Counted from the first letter of the stretch, positions 36,692 through 50,671 are shown. The stretch: DNA of 64,000 bases from Phocoena phocoena (GCF_963924675.1 NW_027077404.1:62001-126000), one strand, 5' to 3'. A program made the numbers and translations. Notes: a model not told the origin generated them from the sequence alone.

Positions 36692-38440
36692 GGTCCTATA
36701 GCTTACGGAAATTAAAATCAAAAACAGACAGCCACCCCAATATTTGGGACGGCTGTGTTCACAAGAAGCTCGTCTACAGTAACAGGTAAATATCCCAGAA
36801 AGCAAAATATGGATAAAGAAGTTGTGGCACGTACGTACAATGCAATATCACTCAGCAATGAAATCTGTGTCATCAGGCCCGTAGCGGCATAGTGAGTGGA
36901 TGCAGGTACGGTGATTCTACGTGAACTACGTCACACAGAAAAAGAAACATCATAAGATATCACTAATACACGGAATGTAAACTTGACTACACATGAACTG
37001 AATTACAAAACAGAACAGGGTCTCAAATTTAGAAAACCAACTAGTGCTTGCTTATGGGGAAAGGTGCGTTGGGGTGCTTCATAAAACCAGAGACTGAAAT
37101 TAGCACAGATAACTTTCCATAAGCCAAATATGTAATAGACAAGACCTACTCCTTGCTCAACGAAATGGACCCAACACCACATATTCAACGCCTAGGAATA
37201 TACCTGACTAGGAAGAATCTTAAAACCCATGGATATATATGTCTCCGTAAGAGAATCAAGCGTGTGTACAGCGGCATAAACGCAGCAGTGAAAATCCGAT
37301 AAATCCCATTATCAAAATAAATTTCAAAAAAAAATCATAAAGACAGTGAAATAGAGAGCAATTCTTAAATAATTCACTCAGGGCATGTGATGCAACCGGG
37401 ATTTAACACATCTACACCCAGAGCTGGTTGAGACATAAGGCTGGACACTTCAGGCTGATAGCATTGGTGAGTTTCGGTGAGCAAATGCAGACCCTTTGAA
37501 GTCATACTGCATGGTACCCATTCCATGGGTCCCAACTCTCCAGGTTCAAGGGATTCTTCCTCCAGCTAAAACATGCATGGGAAACCAAGAGTATCGTCCA
37601 CCATGTGATTGGGAAATGATTTAAAATGCATCTCAGTTTTCGTATCCTGGTCCTCGGGTTCACCATTCCAGATGCTTTACTAACACTCTCCCCGCTTGGA
37701 GAGTCAGTGCCTTTAACACCTCCTCTTTGGCACAGCTTGCAATTTCTGTGCAAAATGAACAGGAATAGGGAGAACCAATGAGAGACTAGCTGTAGGTGTC
37801 TGCACGGGCAAATGTAACGCTCATTGCCCACCAGGAAGAGGAATTAAACAAAGGCTCAGTGTGCCCTGCTGGAAACAGATTAGGGCCTGAAGCAATCCTG
37901 CGGTTTTGTGCCCAGCTCACAAGAAAGCGAGTTGAAGAAAGGAGCTCAGGGGCACTGTAATTCACAAACCTGCAGAGTTATAAATGACAGCTTTCCTCCA
38001 AAAATATATTGAAGTAAGCCTGCGAAGGGGACTTGAAAGCGGGGCAGAATTTCAGGAAAACGATTGCAGGGGGTAGACTGGAATTGCCCTGAAAGCATAG
38101 GAAAAGAGGCAGAACGTCGACAATGATGCACTTGGCCAAAAAGGGCGTATGCGTTTTTTCCTGAATATATTCAGGAAAAAACGCATACGCCCTTTTTGGC
38201 CAACCAAGCAAGCCTGTAAATGAAATCTGCACTACAATGAAGTCTCACTGCCCCCCTGGCAAAAGGGCCATCTGAAAAAAGTGTAAAATCCAGAAAGGTA
38301 GGACAGGATATGGAGAACAGGGAGCCTTGTTATGCTGATTGGCAGGATGTAAATTGCCAGCAGCCACCCTGGAGAAGTGTATGGTGTTTCCTGAAACACG
38401 AAAGAAACAAAGCAACACAGCCTATGGCACTTCCACTTAT
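36692..38440 (+). repeat. Satellite unit 22 (type A, +2 bp)
   Basis: 1,749 bp long because of an extra 'ac' in tttaacacctcc near 37712-37720. The same insertion is in unit 24. It opens a 109-codon minus-strand frame that I treat as chance. Confidence 0.97.
38132..38203. mobile_element. Palindrome, unit 22, perfect
   Basis: All 36 pairs match; shifted 2 bp by the upstream insertion. Confidence 0.8.
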
Positions 38441-40187
38441 GGTCCTATAGCTTACGGAAATTAAAATCAAAAACCGACAGCCACCCCAATATTTGAGACG
38501 GCTGTGTTCACAAGAAGCTCGTCTACAGTATCAGGTAAATATCCCAGAAAGCAAAAAATGGATAAAGAACTTGTGGCACGTACGTACAATGCAATATCAC
38601 TCAGCAATGAAATCTGTGTCATCAGGCCCATAGCGGCATAGTGAGTGGATGCAGGTACGGTGATTCTACGTGAACTACGTCACACAGAAAAAGAATCATC
38701 ATAAGATATCACGAATACACGGAATGTAAACTTGACTACACATGAACTGAATTACAAAATAGAAAAGGGTCTCAAATTTAGAAAACCAACTAGTGCTTGC
38801 TTATGGGGAAAGGTGCCTTGGGGTGCTGCATAAAACCAGAGACTGAAATTAGCACAGATAACTTTCCATAAGCCCAATATGTAATAGACAAGACCTACTG
38901 TTTGCTCAACGAAATGGACCCAACACCACATATTCAACGCCTAGGAATATACCTGACTAGGAAGAATCTTAAAACCCATGGATATATATGTCTCCGTAAG
39001 AGAATCAAGGGTGTGTACAGCGGCCGAAAGGCAGCAGTGAAAATCCGATAAATCCCATTATCAAAATAAATTTCGAAAACAAAACACAAAGACAGTGAAA
39101 TAGAGAGCAATTCTTAAATAATTCACTCAGGGCATGTGATGCAACCGGGATTGACCACATCTACACCCAGAGCTGGTTGAGACATAAGGCTGGACACTTC
39201 AGGCTGATAGCATTGGTGAGTTTAGGTGAGCAAATGCACACCCTTTGAAGTCATACTGTATGGTACCTATTCCATGGGTCCCAACTCTTCAGGTTCAAGG
39301 GATTCTTCCTCCAGCTAAAACATGCATGTGAAACCCACAGTATGGTCCACCGTGTTATGGGGAAATGATTTAAAATGCATCTCAGTTTTCGTATCCTGGT
39401 CCTCGGGTTCACCATTCCAGATGATTTACTAACAGTCTCCCTGCTTGGAGAGTCAGTGCCTTTAACCTCCTGTTTGGCACAGCTTGCAATTTCTGTGCAA
39501 GATGAACAGGAATAGGGAGAACCAATGAGAGGCTAGCTGTAGGTGTCTGCACGGGCAAATGTAACGCTCATTTCCCACCAGGAAGAGGAATTTACCAAAG
39601 GCTCAGCATGCCCTGCCCGAAACAGATTAGGGCCTGAAGCAATCCTGCGGTTTTGTGCCCAGTTCACAAGAAAGCGAGTTGAAGAAAGGAGCTCAGGGGC
39701 ACTGTAATTCACAAACCTGCAGAGTTATAAATGACAGCTATCCTCCAAAAATATATTGAAGTAAGCCTGCGAAGGGGACTTGAAAGCGGGGCAGAATTTC
39801 AGGAAAACGATTGCAGGGGGTAGACTGGAATTGCCCTGAAAGCATAGGAAAAGAGGCAGAACGTCGACAATGATGCACTTGGCCAAAAAGGGCGTATGCG
39901 TTTTTTCCTGAATATATTCAGGAAAAAACGCATACGCCCTTTTTGGCCAACCAAGCAAGCCTGTAAAGGAAATCTGCACTACAATGAAGTCTCACTGCCC
40001 CCCGGGCAAGAGGGCCATCTGAAAAAAGTGTAAAATCCAGAAAGGTAGGACAGGATATGGAGAACAGGGAGCCTTGTTATGCTGATTGGCAGGATGTAAA
40101 TTGCCAGCAGCCAGCCTGGAGAAGTGTATGGTGTTTCCTGAAACACATAAGAAACAAAGCAACACAGTCTATGGCACTTCCACTTAT
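38441..40187 (+). repeat. Satellite unit 23 (type B)
   Basis: Type B with aaaccgacag (shared with unit 25), agaatcatc (units 21 and 25), and ctactgtttgc and gagaggctag (unit 21). Confidence 0.97.
39879..39950. mobile_element. Palindrome, unit 23, perfect
   Basis: All 36 pairs match. Confidence 0.8.
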
Positions 40188-41936
40188 GGTCCTATAGCTT
40201 ACGGAAATTAAAATCAAAAACAGACAGCCACCCCAATATTTGGGACGGCTGTGTTCACAAGAAGCTCGTCTACAGTAACAGGTAAATATCCCAGAAAGCA
40301 AAATATGGATAAAGAAGTTGTGGCACGTACGTACAATGCAATATCACTCAGCAATGAAATCTGTGTCATCAGGCCCGTAGCGGCATAGTGAGTGGATGCA
40401 GGTACGGTGATTCTACGTGAACTACGTCACACAGAAAAAGAAACATCATAAGATATCACTAATACACGGAATGTAAACTTGACTACACATGAACTGAATT
40501 ACAAAACAGAACAGGGTCTCAAATTTAGAAAACCAACTAGTGCTTGCTTATGGGGAAAGGTGCGTTGGGGTGCTTCATAAAACCAGAGACTGAAATTAGC
40601 ACAGATAACTTTCCATAAGCCAAATATGTAATAGACAAGACCTACTCCTTGCTCAACGAAATGGACCCAACACCACATATTCAACGCCTAGGAATATACC
40701 TGACTAGGAAGAATCTTAAAACCCATGGATATATATGTCTCCGTAAGAGAATCAAGCGTGTGTACAGCGGCATAAACGCAGCAGTGAAAATCCGATAAAT
40801 CCCATTATCAAAATAAATTTCAAAAAAAAATCATAAAGACAGTGAAATAGAGAGCAATTCTTAAATAATTCACTCAGGGCATGTGATGCAACCGGGATTT
40901 AACACATCTACACCCAGAGCTGGTTGAGACATAAGGCTGGACACTTCAGGCTGATAGCATTGGTGAGTTTCGGTGAGCAAATGCAGACCCTTTGAAGTCA
41001 TACTGCATGGTACCCATTCCATGGGTCCCAACTCTCCAGGTTCAAGGGATTCTTCCTCCAGCTAAAACATGCATGGGAAACCAAGAGTATCGTCCACCAT
41101 GTGATTGGGAAATGATTTAAAATGCATCTCAGTTTTCGTATCCTGGTCCTCGGGTTCACCATTCCAGATGCTTTACTAACACTCTCCCCGCTTGGAGAGT
41201 CAGTGCCTTTAACACCTCCTCTTTGGCACAGCTTGCAATTTCTGTGCAAAATGAACAGGAATAGGGAGAACCAATGAGAGACTAGCTGTAGGTGTCTGCA
41301 CGGGCAAATGTAACGCTCATTGCCCACCAGGAAGAGGAATTAAACAAAGGCTCAGTGTGCCCTGCTGGAAACAGATTAGGGCCTGAAGCAATCCTGCGGT
41401 TTTGTGCCCAGCTCATAAGAAAGCGAGTTGAAGAAAGGAGCTCAGGGGCACTGTAATTCACAAACCTGCAGAGTTATAAATGACAGCTTTCCTCCAAAAA
41501 TATATTGAAGTAAGCCTGCGAAGGGGACTTGAAAGCGGGGCAGAATTTCAGGAAAACGATTGCAGGGGGTAGACTGGAATTGCCCTGAAAGCATAGGAAA
41601 AGAGGCAGAACGTCGACAATGATGCACTTGGCCAAAAAGGGCGTATGCGTTTTTTCCTGAATATATTCAGGAAAAAACGCATACGCCCTTTTTGGCCAAC
41701 CAAGCAAGCCTGTAAATGAAATCTGCACTACAATGAAGTCTCACTGCCCCCCTGGCAAAAGGGCCATCTGAAAAAAGTGTAAAATCCAGAAAGGTAGGAC
41801 AGGATATGGAGAACAGGGAGCCTTGTTATGCTGATTGGCAGGATGTAAATTGCCAGCAGCCACCCTGGAGAAGTGTATGGTGTTTCCTGAAACACGAAAG
41901 AAACAAAGCAACACAGCCTATGGCACTTCCACTTAT
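40188..41936 (+). repeat. Satellite unit 24 (type A, +2 bp)
   Basis: A near-identical copy of unit 22, including the 2-bp insertion (near 41209-41217). Private gctcataag near 41412. Confidence 0.97.
41628..41699. mobile_element. Palindrome, unit 24, perfect
   Basis: All 36 pairs match; shifted 2 bp by the upstream insertion. Confidence 0.8.
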
Positions 41937-43683
41937 GGTCCTATAGCTTACGGAAATTAAAATCAAAAACCGACAGCCACCCCAATATTTGAGACGGCTG
42001 TGTTCACAAGAAGCTCGTCTACAGTATCAGGTAAATATCCCAGAAAGCAAAAAATGGATAAAGAACTTGTGGCACGTACGTACAATGCAATATCACTCAG
42101 CAATGAAATCTGTGTCATCAGGCCCATAGCGGCATAGTGAGTGGATGCAGGTACGGTGATTCTACGTGAACTACGTCACACAGAAAAAGAATCATCATAA
42201 GATATCACGAATACACGGAATGTAAACTTGACTACACATGAACTGAATTACAAAATAGAAAAGGGTCTCAAATTTAGAAAACCAACTAGTGCTTGCTTAT
42301 GGGGAAAGGTGCCTTGGGGTGCTGCATAAAACCAGAGACTGAAATTAGCACAGATAACTTTCCATAAGCCCAATATGTAATAGACAAGACCTACTCCTTG
42401 CTCAACGAAATGGACCCAACACCACATATTCAACGCCTAGGAATATACCTGACTAGGAAGAATCTTAAAACCCATGGATATATATGTCTCCGTAAGAGAA
42501 TCAAGGGTGTGTACAGCGGCCGAAAGGCAGCAGTGAAAATCCGATAAATCCCATTATCAAAATAAATTTCGAAAACAAAACACAAAGACAGTGAAATAGA
42601 GAGCAATTCTTAAATAATTCACTCAGGGCATGTGATGCAACCGGGATTGACCACATCTACACCCAGAGCTGGTTGAGACATAAGGCTGGACACTTCAGGC
42701 TGATAGCATTGGTGAGTTTAGGTGAGCAAATGCACACCCTTTGAAGTCATACTGTATGGTACCTATTCCATGGGTCCCAACTCTTCAGGTTCAAGGGATT
42801 CTTCCTCCAGCTAAAACATGCATGTGAAACCCACAGTATGGTCCACCGTGTTATGGGGAAATGATTTAAAATGCATCTCAGTTTTCGTATCCTGGTCCTC
42901 GGGTTCACCATTCCAGATGATTTACTAACAGTCTCCCTGCTTGGAGAGTCAGTGCCTTTAACCTCCTGTTTGGCACAGCTTGCAATTTCTGTGCAAGATG
43001 AACAGGAATAGGGAGAACCAATGAGAGACTAGCTGTAGGTGTCTGCACGGGCAAATGTAACGCTCATTTCCCACCAGGAAGAGGAATTTACCAAAGGCTC
43101 AGCATGCCCTGCCCGAAACAGATTAGGGCCTGAAGCAATCCTGCGGTTTTGTGCCCAGTTCACAAGAAAGCGAGTTGAAGAAAGGAGCTCAGGGGCACTG
43201 TAATTCACAAACCTGCAGAGTTATAAATGACAGCTATCCTCCAAAAATATATTGAAGTAAGCCTGCGAAGGGGACTTGAAAGCGGGGCAGAATTTCAGGA
43301 AAACGATTGCAGGGGGTAGACTGGAATTGCCCTGAAAGCATAGGAAAAGAGGCAGAACGTCGACAATGATGCACTTGGCCAAAAAGGGCGTATGCGTTTT
43401 TTCCTGAATATATTCAGGAAAAAACGCATACGCCCTTTTTGGCCAACCAAGCAAGCCTGTAAAGGAAATCTGCACTACAATGAAGTCTCACTGCCCCCCG
43501 GGCAAGAGGGCCATCTGAAAAAAGTGTAAAATCCAGAAAGGTAGGACAGGATATGGAGAACAGGGAGCCTTGTTATGCTGATTGGCAGGATGTAAATTGC
43601 CAGCAGCCAGCCTGGAGAAGTGTATGGTGTTTCCTGAAACACATAAGAAACAAAGCAACACAGTCTATGGCACTTCCACTTAT
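41937..43683 (+). repeat. Satellite unit 25 (type B)
   Basis: Begins like unit 23 (aaaccgacag, agaatcatc) but has the usual ctactccttgc and gagagactag. The end of the recently duplicated tract therefore lies inside this unit. Confidence 0.97.
43375..43446. mobile_element. Palindrome, unit 25, perfect
   Basis: All 36 pairs match. Confidence 0.8.
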
Positions 43684-45430
43684 GGTCCTATAGCTTACGG
43701 AAATTAAAATCAAAAACAGACAGCCACCCCAATATTTGGGACGGCTGTGTTCACAAGAAGCTCGTCTACAGTAACAGGTAAATATCCCAGAAAGCAAAAT
43801 ATGGATAAAGAAGTTGTGGCACGTACGTACAATGCAATATCACTCAGCAATGAAATCTGTGTCATCAGGCCCGTAGCGGCATAGTGAGTGGATGCAGGTA
43901 CGGTGATTCTACGTGAACTACGTCACACAGAAAAAGAAACATCATAAGATATCACTAATACACGGAATGTAAACTTGACTACACATGAACTGAATTACAA
44001 AACAGAACAGGGTCTCAAATTTAGAAAACCAACTAGTGCTTGCTTATGGGGAAAGGTGCGTTGGGGTGCTTCATAAAACCAGAGACTGAAATTAGCACAG
44101 ATAACTTTCCATAAGCCAAATATGTAATAGACAAGACCTACTCCTTGCTCAACGAAATGGACCCAACACCACATATTCAACGCCTAGGAATATACCTGAC
44201 TAGGAAGAATCTTAAAACCCATGGATATATATGTCTCCGTAAGAGAATCAAGCGTGTGTACAGCGGCATAAACGCAGCAGTGAAAATCCGATAAATCCCA
44301 TTATCAAAATAAATTTCAAAAAAAAATCATAAAGACAGTGAAATAGAGAGCAATTCTTAAATAATTCACTCAGGGCATGTGATGCAACCGGGATTTAACA
44401 CATCTACACCCAGAGCTGGTTGAGACATAAGGCTGGACACTTCAGGCTGATAGCATTGGTGAGTTTCGGTGAGCAAATGCAGACCCTTTGAAGTCATACT
44501 GCATGGTACCCATTCCATGGGTCCCAACTCTCCAGGTTCAAGGGATTCTTCCTCCAGCTAAAACATGCATGGGAAACCAAGAGTATCGTCCACCATGTGA
44601 TTGGGAAATGATTTAAAATGCATCTCAGTTTTCGTATCCTGGTCCTCGGGTTCACCATTCCAGATGCTTTACTAACACTCTCCCCGCTTGGAGAGTCAGT
44701 GCCTTTAACCTCCTCTTTGGCACAGCTTGCAATTTCTGTGCAAAATGAACAGGAATAGGGAGAACCAATGAGAGACTAGCTGTAGGTGTCTGCACGGGCA
44801 AATGTAACGCTCATTTCCCACCAGGAAGAGGAATTAACCAAAGGCTCAGCGTGCCCTGCCGGAAACAGATTAGGGCCTGAAGCAATCCTGCGGTTTTGTG
44901 CCCAGCTCACAAGAAAGCGAGTTGAAGAAAGGAGCTCAGGGGCACTGTAATTCACAAACCTGCAGAGTTATAAATGACAGCTATCCTCCAAAAATATATT
45001 GAAGTAAGCCTGCGAAGGGGACTTGAAAGCGGGGCAGAATTTCAGGAAAACGATTGCAGGGGGTAGACTGGAATTGCCCTGAAAGCATAGGAAAAGAGGC
45101 AGAACGTCGACAATGAGGCACTTGGCCAAAAAGGGCGTATGCGTTTTTTCCTGAATATATTCAGGAAAAAACGCATACGCCCTTTTTGGCCAACCAAGCA
45201 AGCCTGTAAAGGAAATCTGCACTACAATGAAGTCTCACTGCCCCCCTGGCAAAAGGGCCATCTGAAAAAAGTGTAAAATCCAGAAAGGTAGGACAGGATA
45301 TGGAGAACAGGGAGCCTTGTTATGCTGATTGGCAGGATGTAAATTGCCAGCAGCCACCCTGGAGAAGTGTATGGTGTTTCCTGAAACACGAAAGAAACAA
45401 AGCAACACAGCCTATGGCACTTCCACTTAT
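43684..45430 (+). repeat. Satellite unit 26 (type A)
   Basis: Type A whose right part lacks the ctttcctcc sub-version (aattaacc, cgtgccctgccgg, ggggacttg). Private caatgaggcac next to the palindrome near 45113. Confidence 0.97.
45122..45193. mobile_element. Palindrome, unit 26, perfect
   Basis: All 36 pairs match. Confidence 0.8.
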
Positions 45431-47177
45431 GGTCCTATAGCTTACGGAAATTAAAATCAAAAACAGACAGCCACCCCAATATTTGAGACGGCTGTGTTCA
45501 CAAGAATCTCGTCTACAGTATCAGGTAAATATCCCAGAAAGCAAAAAATGGATAAAGAACTTGTGGCACGTACGTACAATGCAATATCACTCAGCAATGA
45601 AATCTGTGTCATCAGGCCCGTAGCGGCATAGTGAGTGGATGCAGGTACGGTGATTCTACGTGAACTACGTCACACAGAAAAAGAAACATCATAAGATATC
45701 ACGAATACACGGAATGTAAACTTGACTACACATGAACTGAATTACAAAATAGAAAAGGGTCTCAAATTTAGAAAACCAACTAGTGCTTGCTTATGGGGAA
45801 AGGTGCCTTGGGGTGCTGCATAAAACCAGAGACTGAAATTAGCACAGATAACTTTCCATAAGCCCAATATGTAATAGACAAGACCTACTCCTTGCTCAAC
45901 GAAATGGACCCAACACCACATATTCAACGCCTAGGAATATACCTGACTAGGAAGAATCTTAAAACCCATGGATATATATGTCTCCGTAAGAGAATCAAGG
46001 GTGTGTACAGCGGCCGAAAGGCAGCAGTGAAAATCCGATAAATCCCATTATCAAAATAAATTTCGAAAACAAAACACAAAGACAGTGAAATAGAGAGCAA
46101 TTCTTAAATAATTCACTCAGGGCATGTGATGCAACCGGGATTGACCACATCTACACCCAGAGCTGGTTGAGACATAAGGCTGGACACTTCAGGCTGATGG
46201 CATTGGTGAGTTTAGGTGAGCAAATGCACACCCTTTGAAGTCATACTGTATGGTACCTATTCCATGGGTCCCAACTCTTCAGGTTCAAGGGATTCTTCCT
46301 CCAGCTAAAACATGCATGTGAAACCCACAGTATGGTCCACCGTGTTATGGGGAAATGATTTAAAATGCATCTCAGTTTTCGTATCCTGGTCCTCGGGTTC
46401 ACCATTCCAGATGATTTACTAACAGTCTCCCTGCTTGGAGAGTCAGTGCCTTTAACCTCCTGTTTGGCACAGCTTGCAATTTCTGTGCAAGATGAACAGG
46501 AATAGGGAGAACCAGTGAGAGACTAGCTGTAGGTGTCTGCACGGGCAAATGTAACGCTCATTTCCCACCAGGAAGAGGAATTTACCAAAGGCTCAGCATG
46601 CCCTGCCCGAAACAGATTAGGGCCTGAAGCAATCCTGTGGTTTTGTGCCCAGTTCACAAGAAAGCGAGTTGAAGAAAGGAGCTCAGGGGCACTGTAATTC
46701 ACAAACCTGCAGAGTTATAAATGACAGCTATCCTCCAAAAATATATTGAAGTAAGCCTGCGAAGGGGACTTGAAAGCGGGGCAGAATTTCAGGAAAACGA
46801 TTGCAGGGGGTAGACTGGAATTGCCCTGAAAGCATAGGAAAAGAGGCAGAACGTCGACAATGATGCACTTGGCCAAAAAGGGCGTATGCGTTTTTTCCTG
46901 AATATATTCAGGAAAAAACGCATACGCCCTTTTTGGCCAACCAAGCAAGCCTGTAAAGGAAATCTGCACTACAATGAAGTCTCACTGCCCCCCGGGCAAG
47001 AGGGCCATCTGAAAAAAGTGTAAAATCCAGAAAGGTAGGACAGGATATGGAGAACAGGGAGCCTTGTTATGCTGATTGGCAGGATGTAAATTGCCAGCAG
47101 CCAGCCTGGAGAAGTGTATGGTGTTTCCTGAAACACATAAGAAACAAAGCAACACAGTCTATGGCACTTCCACTTAT
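45431..47177 (+). repeat. Satellite unit 27 (type B)
   Basis: Type B with A-like cccgtagc, private agaatctcg near 45505, gatggcattgg (also in unit 7), accagtgag and cctgtggtttt. Confidence 0.97.
46869..46940. mobile_element. Palindrome, unit 27, perfect
   Basis: All 36 pairs match. Confidence 0.8.
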
Positions 47178-48924
47178 GGTCCTATAGCTTACGGAAATTA
47201 AAATCAAAAACAGACAGCCACCCCAATATTTGGGACGGCTGTGTTCACAAGAAGCTCGTCTACAGTAACAGGTAAATATCCCAGAAAGCAAAATATGGAT
47301 AAAGAAGTTGTGGCATGTACGTACAATGCAATATCACTCAGCAATGAAATCTGTGTCATCAGGCCCGTAGCGGCATAGTGAGTGGATGCAGGTACGGTGA
47401 TTCTACGTGAACTACGTCACACAGAAAAAGAAACATCATAAGATATCACTAATACACGGAATGTAAACTTGACTACACATGAACTGAATTACAAAACAGA
47501 ACAGGGTCTCAAATTTAGAAAACCAACTAGTGCTTGCTTATGGGGAAAGGTGCGTTGGGGTGCTTCATAAAACCAGAGACTGAAATTAGCACAGATAACT
47601 TTCCATAAGCCAAATATGTAATAGACAAGACCTACTCCTTGCTCAACGAAATGGACCCAACACCACATATTCAACGCCTAGGAATATACCTGACTAGGAA
47701 GAATCTTAAAACCCATGGATATATATGTCTCCGTAAGAGAATCAAGCGTGTGTACAGCGGCATAAACGCAGCAGTGAAAATCCGATAAATCCCATTATCA
47801 AAATAAATTTCAAAAAAAAATCATAAAGACAGTGAAATAGAGAGCAATTCTTAAATAATTCACTCAGGGCATGTGATGCAACCGGGATTTAACACATCTA
47901 CACCCAGAGCTGGTTGAGACATAAGGCTGGACACTTCAGGCTGATAGCATTGGTGAGTTTCGGTGAGCAAATGCAGACCCTTTGAAGTCATACTGCATGG
48001 TACCCATTCCATGGGTCCCAACTCTCCAGGTTCAAGGGATTCTTCCTCCAGCTAAAACATGCATGGGAAACCAAGAGTATCGTCCACCATGTGATTGGGA
48101 AATGATTTAAAATGCATCTCAGTTTTCGTATCCTGGTCCTCGGGTTCACCATTCCAGATGCTTTACTAACACTCTCCCCGCTTGGAGAGTCAGTGCCTTT
48201 AACCTCCTCTTTGGCACAGCTTGCAATTTCTGTGCAAAATGAACAGGAATAGGGAGAACCAATGAGAGACTAGCTGTAGGTGTCTGCACGGGCAAATGTA
48301 ACGCTCATTGCCCACCAGGAAGAGGAATTAAACAAAGGCTCAGTGTGCCCTGCTGGAAACAGATTAGGGCCTGAAGCAATCCTGTGGTTTTGTGCCCAGC
48401 TCACAAGAAAGCGAGTTGAAGAAAGGAGCTCAGGGGCACTGTAATTCACAAACCTGCAGAGTTATAAATGACAGCTTTCCTCCAAAAATATATTGAAGTA
48501 AGCCTGTGAAGGGGACTTGAAAGCGGGGCAGAATTTCAGGAAAACGATTGCAGGGGGTAGACTGGAATTGCCCTGAAAGCATAGGAAAAGAGGCAGAACG
48601 TCGACAATGATGCACTTGGCCAAAAAGGGCGTATGCGTTTTTTCCTGAATATATTCAGGAAAAAACGCATACGCCCTTTTTGGCCAACCAAGCAAGCCTG
48701 TAAATGAAATCTGCACTACAATGAAGTCTCACTGCCCCCCTGGCAAAAGGGCCATCTGAAAAAAGTGTAAAATCCAGAAAGGTAGGACAGGATATGGAGA
48801 ACAGGGAGCCTTGTTATGCTGATTGGCAGGATGTAAATTGCCAGCAGCCACCCTGGAGAAGTGTATGGTGTTTCCTGAAACACGAAAGAAACAAAGCAAC
48901 ACAGCCTATGGCACTTCCACTTAT
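47178..48924 (+). repeat. Satellite unit 28 (type A)
   Basis: Type A, ctttcctcc sub-version. It shares cctgtggtttt with the preceding unit 27. Private ggcatgtacg near 47313 and gcctgtgaagg near 48502; both are CpG losses. Confidence 0.97.
48616..48687. mobile_element. Palindrome, unit 28, perfect
   Basis: All 36 pairs match. Confidence 0.8.
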
Positions 48925-50671
48925 GGTCCTATAGCTTACGGAAATTAAAATCAAAAACAGACAGCCACCCCAATATTTGAGACGGCTGTGTTCACAAGAA
49001 GCTCGTCTACAGTATCAGGTAAATATCCCAGAAAGCAAAAAATGGATAAAGAACTTGTGGCACGTACGTACAATGCAATATCAGTCAGCAATGAAATCTG
49101 TGTCATCAGGCCCATAGCGGCATAGTGAGTGGATGCAGGTACGGTGATTCTACGTGAACTACGTCACACAGAAAAAGAAACATCATAAGATATCACGAAT
49201 ACACGGAATGAAAACTTGACTACACATGAACTGAATTACAAAATAGAAAAGGGTCTCAAATTTAGAAAACCAACTAGTGCTTGCTTATGGGGAAAGGTGC
49301 CTTGGGGTGCTGCATAAAACCAGAGACTGAAATTAGCACAGATAACTTTCCATAAGCCCAATATGTAATAGACAAGACCTACTCCTTGCTCAACGAAATG
49401 GACCCAACACCACATATTCAACGCCTAGGAATATACCTGACTAGGAAGAATCTTAAAACCCATGGATATATATGTCTCCGTAAGAGAATCAAGGGTGTGT
49501 ACAGCGGCCGAAAGGCAGCAGTGAAAATCCGATAAATCCCATTATCAAAATAAATTTCGAAAACAAAACACAAAGACAGTGAAATAGAGAGCAATTCTTA
49601 AATAATTCACTCAGGGCATGTGATGCAACCGGGATTGACCACATCTACACCCAGAGCTGGTTGAGACATAAGGCTGGACACTTCAGAATGATAGCATTGG
49701 TGAGTTTAGGTGAGCAAATGCACACCCTTTGAAGTCATACTGTATGGTACCTATTCCATGGGTCCCAACTCTTCAGGTTCAAGGGATTCTTCCTCCAGCT
49801 AAAACATGCATGTGAAACCCACAGTATGGTCCACCGTGTTATGGGGAAATGATTTAAAATGCATCTCAGTTTTCGTATCCTGGTCCTCGGGTTCACCATT
49901 CCAGATGATTTACTAACAGTCTCCCTGCTTGGAGAGTCAGTGCCTTTAACCTCCTGTTTGGCACAGCTTGCAATTTCTGTGCAAGATGAACAGGAATAGG
50001 GAGAACCAATGAGAGACTAGCTGTAGGTGTCTGCACGGGCAAATGTAACGCTCAATTCCCACCAGGAAGAGGAATTTACCAAAGGCTCAGCATGCCCTGC
50101 CCGAAACAGATTAGGGCCTGAAGCAATCCTGCGGTTTTGTGCCCAGTTCACAAGAAAGCGAGTTGAAGAAAGGAGCTCAGGGGCACTGTAATTCACAAAC
50201 CTGCAGAGTTATAAATGACAGCTATCCTCCAAAAATATATTGAAGTAAGCCTGCGAAGGGGACTTGAAAGCGGGGCAGAATTTCAGGAAAACGATTGCAG
50301 GGGGTAGACTGGAATTGCCCTGAAAGCATAGGAAAAGAGGCAGAACGTCGACAATGATGCACTTGGCCAAAAAGGGCGTATGCGTTTTTTCCTGAATATA
50401 TTCAGGAAAAAACGCATTTGCCCTTTTTGGCCAACCAAGCAAGCCTGTAAAGGAAATCTGCACTACAATGAAGTCTCACTGCCCCCCGGGCAAGAGGGCC
50501 ATCTGAAAAAAGTGTAAAATCCAGAAAGGTAGGACAGGATATGGAGAACAGGGAGCCTTGTTATGCTGATTGGCAGGATGTAAATTGCCAGCAGCCACCC
50601 TGGAGAAGTGTATGGTGTTTCCTGAAACACGAAAGAAACAAAGCAACACAGCCTATGGCACTTCCACTTAT
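48925..50671 (+). repeat. Satellite unit 29 (type B with A-like tail)
   Basis: Last unit of the strict alternation. Private atcagtcagc, gaatgaaaac, cagaatgatag and ctcaattccc. Its tail (gccaccctgg, cacgaaag, cagcctatgg) is A-like and the next unit is B, so the tail-head rule still holds. Confidence 0.97.
50363..50434. mobile_element. Palindrome, unit 29, two mismatches
   Basis: The right arm has gcatttgccc for gcatacgccc, two adjacent changes of which one is a CpG transition. Confidence 0.8.

Larger units (their letters stand above)
20969..50671 (+). repeat. Two-unit higher-order repeat, B-A-B-A, units 13-29
   Basis: Seventeen consecutive units alternate B and A, judged by linked sites in the first 600 bases of each unit. 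The functional period is therefore two units, about 3,494 bp. Unit tails alternate with heads: cacataag/cagtctatgg before A, cacgaaag/cagcctatgg before B. The tail of unit 15 breaks this rule. Confidence 0.92.

Noticed and set aside
37502..37831. 109-codon minus-strand frame in units 22 and 24
   Set aside because: It is created by a 2-bp insertion in a recently duplicated block and has no domain.
33198..43683. Near-identical blocks as an assembly duplication error
   Set aside because: It cannot be excluded from sequence alone. However, private single-base differences between the blocks (gctcataag in unit 24, ctactccttgc in unit 25, caggcggtag in unit 21) argue for real separate copies.
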